Of a stretch of 64,000 nucleotides of DNA, positions 1 through 12,384 are shown piece by piece. Each line of letters starts with the position of its first letter. The first letter of the stretch is position 1. Made by a program: the position numbers and the translations under genes. This DNA is from Coenobita brevimanus. Its lineage: Eukaryota > Arthropoda > Malacostraca > Decapoda > Coenobitidae. The stretch is taken from the NCBI GenBank assembly GCA_032717465.1, contig CM064632.1, positions 20,824,690 through 20,888,689 on the forward strand. Reading direction: 5' to 3'. The notes below the pieces were generated by a model. It did not search any database and had not been told where the DNA came from. It was given only the letters and a program-made list of their open reading frames with translations.

Positions 1-620
1 TGATAGATGTAGACAGAAAATTACAAACAACCACATACCTATATGTACACATACAGTACATACATAAACACATACAGCACATATATACACACACACATAC
101 AGCACATACATAAACACACATTGAACGGCACAAATAAGGCTGACATACGGATACATCCATATAAACACAAAGCAATAACAAGAAGCCACACACACACAAT
201 ACACACACACGGGCACACAAAACTCACTGGGCAAACACAAACACGGCTAAAAATCAGGCTTGGCAATTAGACAGCCGAGGAAAGCCTAAGTGTCCACAAT
301 AAACATCAAGCTTTCATGCTGGAAAAAAAAAAAATGGCAGTGTTTTTTCATAAGCATAAAAAGAGCAATTAGCCCGTGTAATTCCTTGCCAGATTTTCTC
401 CTCTCCTCTCCACTCCATAATTTCAACCCTTTCAGTTCCAAAGGACGGCTTTACTAAATTAAATTCTCTACTGCCACCAGACAATTCTACCCAGCTTAGA
501 ATACTAAAAACTCTTGTTCCTCATTCCCTTTCATCATCTTCTTTTCATTTTTTATCCATTCAGTACTAGAAAGGTTTTATTTAATTCTAGTTTCCGCCAC
601 ATCATTTTACTTACACAAAA
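1..620. other. Non-coding flank, CA-rich start
   Basis: No gene is visible. The first 250 bases are a degenerate CA/CATA-rich stretch that leaves both strands open as low-complexity frames. The rest is AT-rich. A TTAACCC-family remnant (CAACCCTTTCAG near 427, then GGACGGC) suggests a decayed dispersed repeat. Confidence 0.5.
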
Positions 621-635
621 AACATCACTTCTACG

Positions 636-675
<40 letters not shown>

Positions 676-1015
676 ATATATTCTGTAAACATAAGAGTAT
701 TTGAACCTTAATTTTTAAAAAGTTCCCCCTTCTTTCCTTTCTCTCTCCATTTCTCCCTCCTCCTTCTCTAACCTCCCTCCTTTTCTTCCCTACTCTCTCT
801 TCTTCTTCTTTTCTTCCTCCTTCCTCCTTTCTAGCCTCTCCCCTCCTTTTCCACACCTTCCTCTCCTCTCCCTCCTCCTTCCTTTCTTCCCTTCCTCTTC
901 TCCTCTTCTTTTCTCTCTGTTCCTCCTTTCTAGCCTCTCCCCTTCTTTTACTCACCTTCCTCTTCTATCCCTCTTCCCCTTCCACCTTCTTCCTCACACC
1001 TTTCCTCCTCTTTTA
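636..1015. repeat. (TA)n microsatellite then polypyrimidine tract
   Basis: A TA run of about 40 bases (636-680) is followed from about 721 to 1015 by a nearly pure C/T tract built of CTCC, TTCC and CTT words. The minus-strand frame across it reads as Arg/Glu/Lys low complexity and is a composition artefact. Confidence 0.85.
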
Positions 1016-1141
1016 AAACCCCTTCAGATACACGGATGGGTTTACTACATTTCTTTTCTTAACGTCAGACGTACTCGTATTTATTTAGCCAATACGCAAA
1101 CACTGGTTCATAAAACAGACAAGGGACAGTTCCCCTAATAT

Positions 1142-1142
<1 letters not shown>

Positions 1143-1173
<31 letters not shown>
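1143..1173. repeat. Poly(A) run
   Basis: About 28 consecutive A residues follow unique sequence. This could be the tail of a plus-strand retroposon, but no AATAAA signal is obvious just upstream, so its origin is not established. Confidence 0.6.
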
Positions 1174-1175
<2 letters not shown>

Positions 1176-1424
1176 GCTAGAACCTCCTCCTCCTCGTCTC
1201 TCCCTTCCTGCCATTGCTATTTCCATTCTGCTGACGTAAGACAATTTCATTCAGCTTATAAAAACAAAACTTCAATTCCTTTCTCCGGCGTCCCTCCTCC
1301 TACTCTTCCTTCTTCATCCCTCTTTAGCCCCTTCAGCACGATGACGGCTTAATTATTCCATTCTTGCAACAGCCAAACGACTGTTATCAGTTACAACAAG
1401 AAGGACCACTCAGTATACAAGAAC

Positions 1425-2290
1425 CGAATATCTGACTGCCCTGTGACCTCGACCTTCGGCGACTTGTTCTCAGAATCAAATTACGATATTCATGCCTGAC
1501 CCTCAACCCTTCCACTAGGCTTCCATTTAATCGGACCCAGGCTGAGTTTACTTTTACATCTGACCTGCTGCTCTCAAGATAGAATTTCTTCATCCCTGAC
1601 TGACCTTCCGCATTTCCACAAAGTTTAGTCCATATCGAATCTAACCTTCATCACAGGGTTGAACTTATGACCTTAGCTATCACACTGACCTTTGATGGAC
1701 TATTCTATAATTTGAATCCCTTCATCCTTGCTTTATCCTGAACACTTCCATAAAGTTTCGCTTACATCAGAAGAAAAATGCTTTAGCTGATCTGGCAATA
1801 CGACCTTAACCTTTGACTTATTGTTCTTAAAACACCTTTTCTTACCCTCAACCCTTCCACCAAGTTTGCTTTAAATCAGTTTAAAACATTTACTTATTTC
1901 CTGAACACACAACTAAACAGGGGTGGAAGGCTGACCTTATCCTGTGACCTTGACTGCTGACTGACTGCTTTGAAACTGAATCCTTTCGTCCCTGTCCTAA
2001 TCTCAACCCTCGCAAAAGTCCGGTCCAATTCAGATCAATAATATTTAAGTTGACAAGACATTTGACCCTGAAACCTTGCCGAAGGACTGATTGTTCTCAA
2101 AATCGAATCTCCTCACTCTTACTATACGCGAGTCCTTCCACAAAGATTGGTCTAAATGGGATCAAAACAGTTACAGCTGACCTTGCCATATGACTTTGAC
2201 CTTAGATATTTTTTCTAAAATGTTGCCCCCTTGGATGACCCTCAATCCTTCCAACAAGTTGCGTTTGTTTACATGCAGGTATACGCTGAA
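1425..2290 (+). repeat. Degenerate TGACCT-rich satellite, cluster A
   Basis: Words such as CTGTGACCT, GACCTTTGA, TGTTCTCAAA and CCCTCAACCCTTCCAC recur every 110-150 bases (for example near 1438, 1664, 1802, 1939, 2060 and 2187). The units are diverged but keep their order, so this is an old tandem array. Related clusters lie at 35855-36612, 39230-39680, 42840-42895 and, in the opposite orientation, 47490-48245. Confidence 0.75.
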
Positions 2291-2339
2291 TAAAACATTA
2301 CAATCCCCGGGCTATGGCATGCTGCAATAAACACAGCTT

Positions 2340-2340
<1 letters not shown>

Positions 2341-2370
<30 letters not shown>

Positions 2371-2397
2371 TAATAATAATCATCATCATCATCATCG
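2341..2397. repeat. (AAT)n(CAT)n microsatellite
   Basis: An AAT run passes directly into an ATC run. Confidence 0.9.
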
Positions 2398-3644
2398 AGG
2401 CACTTTTTGTCGAATGATGAGGGAGTATGATGGGAGAAGGACAACAGAGAGGAAAAGTTGTGGGGAGGGAGGGGAGGGGAGGAGTCTGCCACCAGAACAA
2501 ATTGTGGCACTGCGACGTGAAAAATCAAGACACAAAACACATCACCTCATTTGGGGTCTGAATAAATAAGCAGAATGGACCAAAGCAAAGTCTTTCAGCC
2601 AACAACAGAACCACTGCCTGCCCCAGACAAAGCCACTTAGCATAACAGCTCAGTTCGACTTCGGCTTGTCAGGGATAGCACTAGGAGGGGGGGAATGAAG
2701 AAAAAATGAAAAAAACGCATATTTTTTGGTCGCGGTATAGACTAAGCTCTTTCTGCTAGCGGTATGACCGAGATTTTGTATTTTCACTGTATAAATAATT
2801 ATATATTTTCTTCTGTACACATCTCATGATCAACAACAACAACCTGTTGGGGTGGGTAGGATCCAGCAAAAGGAAAAACACAAGGGTACGAGAGAGTATC
2901 AATACATTCTGTGCATACTCTACAGGCTATGCCACACGCATTTTTCGCTTTCAGGTACACATTATTAACATCATCATAATCATCAATCATATTTAGGCTG
3001 GTAACCATATAACGTGGACGCCCGGAGGTCTGGAGGTTGTAGCGCTCCATCATCATCATCATCATCATCATCACCACCACTGAACTGGCGAAGGCATCAT
3101 TCAGAGGCCCGTATTACAGATGGCATTACAGGTTCCTTAGCACACTTTCTTGGCGATTTATTAAACATATTAAACTCTGACATCCCCTTTTTATGTTATG
3201 TACTCCTAGTGCCAATATTTGTTGTCTCAATACCGTAGAGGATAATAGTGTAATATGCTTATTCAATCGCAAAGGAAAATGTGTCACGAAGCTTCCTATG
3301 CTAACTAAAATATAAGCTAATAACAGAGAGGGGGGGGGAAGAGAGAAAAAAAACTATTTGGCTGTCAGATACTTAATACCAGTCCAGTGAAACTATTTTT
3401 TAAGCAAGCACTCTCCCTTCTGAATAAATAAACCAGCCCTTGCACTGCGGTAAATCTCGGAAGTTGATTAAAAGTCGTATTTTAGTAACTTCAATAAACA
3501 ATAGTAGCATCATCGTAGTGAAGACGAAATGCTTTATGTTTAGAAAATTTACGGTATCTACCTATTCATAGCCAGACGTCTTAATCCTGGTGAAGGAGGC
3601 CAAAAATAAATCGCCTCCATATCACCCTACCCTCTTCCATCGAG
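2398..3644. other. No gene seen; ATC microsatellite inside
   Basis: Mostly unique AT-rich sequence with an ATC run at about 3048-3074 and a short G run near 3330. Open frames are below 100 codons and the longer ones run through the trinucleotide repeats. I recognise no protein, RNA or splice pattern. Confidence 0.4.
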
Positions 3645-3965
3645 CTGCCCTCTCTCTCTCTCCAACTCATATCATTCATATCTCCACTTGGCTGCCCTCC
3701 CATCAACTCATTACATCATTCACATCTCCAGTAGGCTACCCTTCCTCCAACTCACAACATCCTCATTTATATCTCCACTAGGCTTATCTCTCTCCAACTC
3801 ATAGCATCATTCACATCTCCAGTAGGCTGCCCTCCCTTCAACTCACAACATCCTCATTCATATCTCCATTAGGCTGCCTTCTCTCCTACTCATAACATCA
3901 TTCATATCTCCAGTAAGCTGTCCTCCCTCCAACTCACAACATCCTCGTTCACTCTCCACTCCATC
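3645..3965 (+). repeat. Minisatellite, about 57-bp unit, 5-6 copies
   Basis: The blocks CATTCATATCTCCA, TAGGCTGCC and CCAACTCA recur at roughly 57-base spacing with substitutions. The open frame at 3590-3781 lies mainly in this array and is probably not coding. Confidence 0.8.
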
Positions 3966-4099
3966 CCGTCACCTCATCCAGAATCTCATCTCAAAATGTG
4001 CCTTGTCTAATGGTATAAAAACTCTCCTCTTGACTGTCTTCACTTGCCTATAAACTTCAAATGCAACCCTGTCGCAGAATTCTTTGACCAGCAAGCAAA

Positions 4100-4651
4100 C
4101 TTTTGAGACAAGAGGACTAAAAATGCTGATTTTTTTTTTTTTTTAATCAGGCTGTAACTTTTTGAAAGCTTTTTTTTTGCTTCTGAGCTAAAATAGTAAC
4201 TGGTTCAGAGAAGGAGGAGGAGGAGGAGGAGGAGGAGGAGGAGGGAAATAGGAAGGGTAAGTAGAAAATGGAGAGGAGCATATAAATCCGGCAAGAAAAA
4301 TGAACAAAAGATGGACAGAAAGGAATAACGAAACGAGAGTACACGAAATGACAAGTCCATTAAAAAAAAAAAAAAAAAAAAAACTAAAGGGACACAAAGG
4401 GGGGAAGAAGCACAGGCTAGGAAAAAAAAAAAAAAAAAAAAAAAAAAGAGTGGGACGACGGGAAACGAGAAACTTGCGGGAAAAAAGACAGTGACAAATA
4501 TACGGCTAAAAAGAAAATGCATACACAAAAGTGGGGAAAACAGGACAAAAAAAGTCAAATTGGGACAGGACGAAAATGAGGGAAAAGGGGTATAGAAGTA
4601 AAACAATGGCAGAAAACACGATAATGATACAATATGAAGAAGCAAAAACAT

Positions 4652-4696
<45 letters not shown>

Positions 4697-4770
4697 ATAA
4701 CAGATTCGAAAAATGAATAAAAGCAAAAATAAAAGTTAGGCAATAAATTCTTCCTCACTCCCAACACACA

Positions 4771-4802
<32 letters not shown>

Positions 4803-4896
4803 GCAAGAAGAATAAAAGAAAAGAAAAAAGGACATCACTGTACAGAAGCGGTTAATCTTGACAAACAAACTGGTCGTCTTCAGTTTTCACATTCAA

Positions 4897-4940
<44 letters not shown>
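4100..4940. repeat. Cluster of simple repeats
   Basis: Contains T runs, (GGA)n at about 4212-4243, long A runs at about 4362-4383 and 4422-4447, (GA)n at 4655-4694, and (CT)n at 4771-4798 and 4902-4939 followed by CA. The 173-codon minus-strand frame spanning 4205-4726 is produced by these tracts. Confidence 0.9.
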
Positions 4941-4948
<8 letters not shown>

Positions 4949-5752
4949 AAAGTACGAAAGGGCAAGTCATCTTTCCAACAGTTACTTAACGAACCATTAA
5001 CCTTCTGACTCCTGTGACGTAAGCCTTTCTTTTTTAGTCATCGCACTTTTTTCTTTTCTTTTTTTTAGTTTAGGGTAGTTTGAGGAGTCAGATTTATTTA
5101 TCCTTCAATAACAACCTTTACTACAAGAGCTCTTTCCTTAACTGACTGAAGCTTCTGAGAATAATATAAATATATAAAAAGAAAATAAATCAATTAATAA
5201 TAAAATCAATCCATCACCACTCTAAAAGGGTTAAGCAAAATATTTTCGAAAACTATCCAAACTGATATGCACAAAAATATCAAAAATATAGCTACGAAAT
5301 CACAGTCAAGCCGTGTGCTTCAAGTTTACATTTTCTTTTTTAAGCAGATGAACAGAAGAAGGAAAGCCAAATTGAACACAAAAATAATTCCATACACCAG
5401 ACTCCAAGTGTCCTCCGTTCAAAAAATACCTGTAAAAAGTGGAAGGCAAATACTGTTCCTAATTTTTGACTGTCATTAATGGAACACCTGTGGTTAGGCT
5501 ACTGGGTATAGTCAGCCTGCATCCCATGTTACAGAGTGCATTAAGCAACTTTGTAGTGAGGGTAAAGTCGTCTACCTTCGTCACGCGCTTTAGAACTAAC
5601 TGCAAAAAATTAAAGTTTACATTCCACATTTCAACTGAAGATTCAAGCATGCAACCCAAAGACTTGCCACTTAGCGAATGCCAGAGTGATTTAGGATGCC
5701 CTTGCTTAAAATGCCCCCAAGCGCTATTCTAGGTGGTACAGCAGGGTTCCTA
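4941..5752. other. Unassigned stretch with an 88-codon frame (5466-5732 +)
   Basis: AT-rich and largely non-repetitive. A plus-strand frame at 5466-5732 (88 codons, mixed composition, ending CLKCPQALF) is less repetitive than most frames here. I recognise no domain, and a partly overlapping minus-strand frame is also open. It could be an exon or chance. Confidence 0.25.
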
Positions 5753-5985
5753 GCACATCTTCTGCAGCAATTTAGTTTTTATGCACAGTTTTAATTTGAG
5801 TTGTTTTATGCATAATTTTAATTAGAGTTCTTTTTATGCATAGGTTCAAGCACATCTTCCACAGTGATTTAGCTTTTATGCAGTTTTAGAGTTGTTTTAT
5901 GCTTAGATTCTGGCACATCTTCCGTGGGGATTTAGTTTTTATGCATAGTTTTATCTTTAGTTGTTTTATGCATAGTTTTTAGGTG
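5753..5985 (+). repeat. Tandem repeat, three units of about 64-95 bp
   Basis: The block GCACATCTTC, GATTTAG, TTTTTATGCA, GAGTTGTTTTATGC occurs three times, starting near 5753, 5848 and 5910, with internal length differences. Confidence 0.75.
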
Positions 5986-6204
5986 TCCTTGACGTTTTTC
6001 TATAGATTTTAATATTAGGTGACTATCATTAAGGCTATTTATCATTATGTATAGGTATGTATCATATATATTTGATCCATGTTATGCTTTTACTCTTGTA
6101 AGGCGATAATGACCTCTTTTGTTACGCTGCCTTGATCTTTTTTTCTTAATCAGTCAATCCGTAGCGAATTCTGCTGCATATTACATCAACTTGCTTACAT
6201 GTAA

Positions 6205-6390
6205 ACGGTATGGTCTTAATCTCCACATAATTTGCAATAATAAAATATATGTGGCTATTGCAATGCGCAAAATAAATTGCAAACGAGCCGCTGTTAAGAA
6301 TATCCACATGGTTTGCAATAATTAAATACAAGTGAATACTGAGGTGAAATGTGCAGAATAAATCGCAAACAAGCCGCTGTTAGGAAGCCT
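6205..6390 (+). repeat. Two-copy tandem duplication, about 80 bp
   Basis: TTTGCAATAAT, AATAAAT(T/C)GCAAAC and AGCCGCTGTTA occur in the same order twice, about 85 bases apart. Confidence 0.75.
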
Positions 6391-6578
6391 CATTTGCCAC
6401 CTACAATACAGCTGTCACCACTCCCCTTCTTCCCGCCACTCCAAGCCACCTTACCTCATTTATCATCATTTTCTTCTTTATCCCCCCCCATTTCACCTTC
6501 AGTCTTCCTATTCCTCTGAAACACCAAGCCTATGCAAACCTTCAGAAAACACAGCGCTATTTGGGAACGAAAAATAAG

Positions 6579-6943
6579 TGTCAGGACTCCATATTATAAT
6601 TACAAATCATAATAGACAGCATGATGGATAGATAGATAGATAGATAGATAGATAGACAGACAGAAGCAGCAAGATAGGGGATGAGATAGGTAGTGTGTCA
6701 GCGAGAATCGAGCATTGGTAAACATGCTTACACACTCTAACTCAAGGAATGCTTGATAGGCACACGACAGTGCCTCGTGACCATACACACACATACACAA
6801 ATACTCACACAGGCTTCTAGAAGCTTCACATCAGAATATTCCACGTGACACGACCCCTGCTAAAATAGGAATTTAGGAAGCAGAGCTCAGAAGGAGGTTA
6901 GCTTTACAATCGACAGGTGGTGGAAAGGAGCCTAGCAACATGG

Positions 6944-6995
<52 letters not shown>

Positions 6996-7100
6996 GTAGC
7001 TCGCGGGACTCTACTTTATACTTCACGTGTGTGAGAGACTTTGTTAATATTTCCAAGACAAATAAAAATAGTCCCATACTAATCTTTACCTCTCCTGTCA
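6579..7100 (+). mobile_element. Candidate 5' LTR of a decayed LTR element
   Basis: Starts TGTCAGGACTCC and is closely repeated for about 350 bases at 10189-10545, including a GATA/GACA run, a CACGACAG block and the GCAGAGCTCAGAAGGAGG block. Past a (GA)n run (6946-6992) the similarity fades, but both copies end with a (A)ATAAA-like signal and CTTTA(C/A)CTCCTCCTG-like sequence. The TG start and spacing fit an LTR pair. I found no target duplication, so a segmental duplication remains possible. Confidence 0.5.
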
Positions 7101-9222
7101 TTGCATAACAAAAGGGAATGAAGATTATCTACTTACAAAACTACTCACGTATAACAACCGCTCGTCCACGAGTCTAATATATGTATAACTGATCTACAAA
7201 ACACACAAGAAGCTGCAAAGCTACTGTAAGATATGGCGGCAGCAACATACGAACCTCGTCTACGAATCTACAGTGAATTTCTACAAAAACAGGCGAGACT
7301 CTAACCAAGATTAGCTTCAGTTCTACAGTGAATTCCTACAAAATACAAGCTACAAGCCTACGAGTCTACGAATCAACAAGCCTACGAGCCTACAAGCCTA
7401 CAAGCCTATGAGCCTACAAGCCTACGAGTCTTGGAGTCTACAAACCTACAAGTCTACGAGTGTACAGTTGATTCCATATTATCAAGACTGAAAACAAAAA
7501 AATACCTCTAACAACCAACAACTCACAATCAGCTCTTGACAGTATTCTCTCCAACCCCCCGTCCGTCTCCCCGATCATCACGCTGATTTAGAAGTGGTCA
7601 CAAAACGCCTTGCCAGTAGTTTAAGAAAATATTGATACAAATAATCATCCAATTTCTATGACGAACCAACGAACTACAACCATCTACGATCAGCTACAGG
7701 TAACAAGTCTACAAGACTTTTCTACAAGCTTCTACATGCACCTACAAGTAGCGGCAGTCTTCATCCCACAATGAGTAAATCACAAGAAACAAAAAGGACC
7801 GAGAATACATCGCGAAAGAAAAACAAAAACAAACGAAGAGCGAGACATGACTCAACTCACAACCACCTGACCTCACCCTCCTCTCTCTCCTACCGCCCCC
7901 CAACCTCCACCGCTGACGCAGGAGTGCGAGAAGGTCAAGACGACCAAGCATATACCAAGCCCATATTCACAACTCATCTTACTCACTCATCTTCACTCAA
8001 GTTACTCATCGCTACTCATTTACTCACCACAGCTACCAGTGTGGGAAGTCGACGTCACCATACGTGTTTGCTGAGACGACGCCACGCCTATCAACGTGTG
8101 TCTGACACCCCACAACACGTCAATCAACCCGTGAAGGACAACGCTATCACCACGTGCAACACCTCTCACACCATTCCCACCACGGTAAAAATTAGTGAGT
8201 TACATAAGTTACTTCATTTATACTATACACAGTGATAGACAAAAAACTTCTGCACAAACATATAAAACGTGTTGTATATATAGTTACAACTTACATATAC
8301 ATAATTACTTCAGTTATCTGCATAATTCAATCACTAAATAATCACCAACAATAAATATTCTACACTGTATATATTCATTCATTTATTATTGCATTTATTT
8401 ACTACTAATGAGTGTTACCATTTTTACCTACATAAAATACGTACTCCATACATACAACTATACATTATAACATCTACAAAGTAATAAAGAAAATATACTA
8501 TCACAGTTACTCAGTAAGCGATTAAAAGAACTGTATTAAACATTTATTAATTAAAGTTACCTAGTGAAAACAGACAAATTAAGTTACCAGGGAAACCAGG
8601 AAAAGAAAAAAAAAATGGCCAACACAAATGACTTTAGCAAGAATGAACATCTTCCACACAGTCGTGAAGACAAAGATTTCCACACACTGCTGACCCATAT
8701 ATTGCCCACGATAGGTACAAGTGAACAAGTCGGTGTATATAGTTAATACTGTATATAGTGTATATAGCTAATACTGTATTTAGTGTATATATATCTTTTA
8801 TATAAAATAACAAAATATGGGGCTATATAATATCATTTTCAGTAATATTTGTGCAATATAAACTAAACCTTTAAAAAGGGTCCCAAGGAAATTAGCCAGC
8901 AATTATGCAACCTCGGACAAAACCGAAAAAGTGTAGACAAACGAAGAAAAACAAACTATAGAAAATCAATACATACAAAAAAAAAAAAAGAAAGAGTAAG
9001 ATCACATAAACAAATGAAAATAAGCGTAAGTGTCACTACAAATGCCAAAATACCACATAAACTACAAACAAAAAAGCAAAGTGTTGTCTCCACAATCAAG
9101 TGGCATGGCACATCATCACATAAACTCCTTCTATAAGTGAAACAAAAAGCAAATTAGTGTTCTCCACAAGCAGTGGCATGGCACATCATCACTATCATCG
9201 ACCGCAGCATGACCGGATTCGA
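7101..9222 (+). mobile_element. Interior between the LTR-like repeats
   Basis: AT-rich, with no recognisable retroviral-type protein. A 154-codon plus frame (7771-8235) is basic at its start and rich in Thr, His and Ser, with no motif I can name. A 60-codon frame at 8564-8746 is also unassigned. If this is an LTR element interior, it is non-autonomous or heavily decayed. Confidence 0.35.
7325..7465 (+). repeat. Minisatellite based on CCTACAAG/CCTACGAG
   Basis: Short units of about 8-10 bases (CTACAAGC, CTACGAGT) recur through this interval, and looser matches continue to about 7745. Confidence 0.75.
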
Positions 9223-9242
9223 TGTCAGGACTGCAATTATTA

Positions 9243-9810
9243 CAATTATGTAACCACAAACAATATGTAACAATTATGTAACGACAAACGATTGCATAAT
9301 GTTACACTTGCTACAATTATGTAACTACAAACAATATGTAACAATTATGTAACGACAAACGATTGCATCATGTTACATTTGCCACAATTATGTAACTACA
9401 AACAATATGTAACAATTATGTAACGACAAACGATTACATTATGTTACACTTGCTACAATTATGTAACTACAAACAATATGTAACAATTATGTAACGACAA
9501 ACGATTGCATTATGTTACACTTGCTACAATTATGTAACTACACACATTACGTAACAATTCATACAATGTTACAATTATGTATTACTACAATGTTACTACA
9601 ATGTAACAATTACAAAACAATTATGTAACAATTCATACAATGTTACAGTTATGCATTACCACAATGTTACCACAATATTATGTAACAATTCATACAATGT
9701 TACAATTATGTATTACTACAATGTTTCTATAATATTATGTAACAGTTCATACAATGTTACAGTTATGTATTACTACAATGTTACTACAATAACAAGTCAT
9801 ACAATTTTAC
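9243..9810 (+). repeat. 71-bp tandem array grading into a second array
   Basis: CAATTATGTAA-containing units start at 9243, 9314, 9385, 9456 and 9527, an exact 71-base period. From about 9550 to 9810 a related array of about 60 bases (CATACAATGTTAC, ATGTATTACTACAATG) continues. Upstream (9205-9232) a GACCG..GATGTCAGGACT junction matches the one just before and at 10189. Confidence 0.9.
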
Positions 9811-10188
9811 CACATTTCTGTATCACTAGAATCATCATACAAGTTAGGTGAAATATTAGACATTACTAAAAGGACAACTCCAAATGTAATATAATGACCT
9901 AGCAGTATTACCATTGCACAATTATATGTGTATGACTGTTATACATACACATCTTACAAAATGGCAAACAATAACCAATTTAATCATATTGTATTTGTTC
10001 AATTATGTATACAACTTGTTTAAAATGTAATATTACTGGATCATTGCAATATTACCATGAATATTATAATCAATATTATAATCAATATTATGTATTAAGA
10101 GTGAAGAAGAAGACTATTATGTATTAATAGATTAGCATATGTCAATGATGATTGCTGTCGGCGGACCGCCAGCTACGTGACCGGGCGA
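9811..10188 (+). other. AT-rich sequence up to the second LTR-like copy
   Basis: No gene seen. It ends with GACCGGGCGA just before TGTCAGGACTCC, comparable to a polypurine-tract/LTR junction. Confidence 0.35.
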
Positions 10189-10740
10189 TGTCAGGACTCC
10201 ATATTGTAAATACAAATCATAATAGATACTCGTAGCATGATGGATAGACAGATAGATAGATAGATAGACAGATAGAAGCAGCAAGTCAGGGGATGAGATA
10301 GGTAGTGTGTCAGCGAGAATTGAGCAATGGTAAACATGCTTACACACTCTTAACTCAAGGAATGCTTGATAGGCACACGACAGCGCCTCGTGACCATACA
10401 CACACATACACACATACTCACACACAGGCTTCTAGAAGCTTCACATCAGAATATTCCACATGACACGACCCTTGCTAAACTAGGAATTTAGGAAGCAGAG
10501 CTCAGAAGGAGGTTAGCCTTAGAATAGACAGGTGGTGGAGAGGAGACAAGCCACAGAACCGTCAGGTAGTGGAGAGAGTGAGTAAGAAGAGGGGTCCAGC
10601 TAGACTTACTTAGTATATTAAGTCTCTGTATATTACATACGCTGCTCAACTTAGACTTTCGCTGAAGATAATAAATCAAGATCAACTCCCTGTATTCATC
10701 TTTAACTCCTCCTGCTCTTCAATTAACTCAAGACTCACCT
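10189..10740 (+). mobile_element. Candidate 3' LTR of the decayed LTR element
   Basis: Direct repeat of 6579-7100, clearest to about 10545. It lacks the long GA run of the other copy. An ATAATAAAT signal near 10668 and a CTCCTCCTGC block near 10705 parallel the end of the first copy. The exact 3' boundary and target duplication were not found. Confidence 0.5.
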
Positions 10741-11623
10741 ATTACAAGAATTAAGAGTTACATATATAAAAATGTTGGCTACAAAGCTTTAACATAAGCA
10801 GAGGAATAACAGCTCAAAAATTAAAACCAGGAAGGAACATATACGAGGATTAAAAACAGTGATAACTATAACACATGACAGGAAAAAGTATATCACATGA
10901 ATACGTGTGAAAAGAAAAGGGTGGAGAGTTATCTGCAAGGGAAGACGAAGGCATAAAAAACAATACAAAAAATCAAAACAGCAGAAAAAAACAGGAAAAA
11001 CGGCTACAAAAATATCACCTGAGAAAATATGAAAAAGAAAACAATATGATAGTAAAATAAATGCCAAAAATATCTGATGGCAAAATAGCAACCACTGATA
11101 TATAGGGAATCGAAAGCTCAAAGCAATAAGTAAATAAATAACAGGAAGAAGAAAAGGGTTGACGTAAATGAAGGGGAAGAAAATGAAATAAACAAAGACA
11201 AAGAAAGGTACAGACAGGAACCAAAGCAAAAGAACAAACATAAAAACACAGCTCCTGGAAATCACTCAAAAAAGCAAGGACAAAGGAACAAGAGTCGATA
11301 GTTAAATGGTGGGAATACAGAAAAAGGCAAACAAAAACAGACACACAAAGCAATTGCTATGAACCAAAACATAAGAACAGAACAGGAATAAAAGCTCCAA
11401 GAAATCTCACCCAAGAAAGCAAGGAAAAAAGAACAAGAGGAGGGCGAGTTGAATGGTGAAGAGAAAGATAAAAAAAAAAATGAGAATAAAGAAAAGGCTG
11501 AGAGCAAGGATGATAAAAGAGGCAGGAAGATATCCAATTAACGCAGAGCTGAAGGGAAGAGCGGGTATAAGAGACAGAGAAGGAGATGTAACTTGCAATA
11601 CTTTGGTGATAGAAACTCCGTGT
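10741..11623. repeat. A/G-rich degenerate tandem repeat, about 143 bp
   Basis: CACAGCTCCTGGAAATC..AAAGCAAGGACAAAGGAACAAGAG near 11250 recurs in altered form near 11393 (AAGCTCCAAGAAATC..AAAGCAAGGAAAAAAGAACAAGAG). Looser similarity extends left. The minus-strand hydrophobic frames here (up to 158 codons, Phe/Leu-rich) follow from the A/G bias of the plus strand. Confidence 0.6.
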
Positions 11624-11810
11624 ACAAACAGCTAGATAAGGAGCTTATTACGAGCGCACAACAAAATAGTCTGCCCGTCTTGGCTGTCTGCTATGAACTG
11701 ACGCAATAACGCCTTCGCCCAGGCGTGGGGCCCTGGGAAAGCGTGCTAGGTCAGCAAGTTTAGTGGAGGCATGTATGCATTGGGAGGGGGGGGGACATAT
11801 ATACATCGGG
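11624..11810 (-). repeat. Retroposon-related copy 1 (no tail)
   Basis: About 187 bases nearly identical to 12168-12352. Its polyadenylation hexamer position reads AATAAG on the minus strand and no poly(A) adjoins it. Confidence 0.75.
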
Positions 11811-12135
11811 GGTAGACATATTGTGGAGGGGGTTCACTACTCCCCCGGGTAGCTGAGATGGTGTCTCCTGACACCAGGAGTTAAATGGTGTTTGATTATA
11901 GTATTAAGGCAAGGTCGGGGAGGTTTGTACAAGGGATAGGTATGATACAGGGGCAGTAGGGGAGACATGGCCATGTTGAGTGGAGGGAATTAGAAGGATA
12001 TATACAGATAAGATATACAAGGATTAACAGGTATGTGTCCAGTAAGGGTCGAAGGGATACATAGATATAATGGGGATTATACAATAATAGTTTGATACAT
12101 GATAAACAAGGAGTAGATATGAGAGTTCTAGTGTT

Positions 12136-12139
<4 letters not shown>
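11811..12139. other. Sequence between the two retroposon copies
   Basis: No gene seen. G/A/T-rich, with a short inverted repeat near 11869 (CTCCTGACACCAGGAG). It may be body sequence of the left copy. Confidence 0.35.
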
Positions 12140-12172
<33 letters not shown>

Positions 12173-12352
12173 CAGCTAGATAAGGAGTTTATTACGAGCT
12201 CACAACAAAATAGTCTGCCCGTCTTGGCTATCTGCTATGAACTGACGCAATAACGCCTTCGCCCAGGCTTGGGGCCCTGGGAAAGCGTGCTAGGTCAGCA
12301 AGTTTAGTGGGGGCATGTATGCATTGGGGGGGGGGGACATATATACATCGGG
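12140..12352 (-). mobile_element. Polyadenylated retroposon, minus strand
   Basis: A T run of about 28 (12140-12167) reads as poly(A) on the minus strand. About 20 nt upstream of it lies AATAAA (plus-strand TTTATT at 12188-12193). That is the layout of a reverse-transcribed, polyadenylated RNA 3' end. The body matches 11624-11810. The source transcript is not recognised and no coding frame is visible. Confidence 0.65.
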
Positions 12353-12384
12353 ACGAGAGAAGGTTTGCATAACTCAGCAGAAAG

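Noticed and set aside
9243..9560. Possible repeat-spacer array
   Set aside because: The whole 71-base unit is conserved, so it is a simple tandem repeat with no variable spacers.
10789..11537. Hydrophobic Phe/Leu-rich minus-strand membrane proteins
   Set aside because: The apparent membrane segments follow from an A/G-rich plus strand, and overlapping frames look alike.
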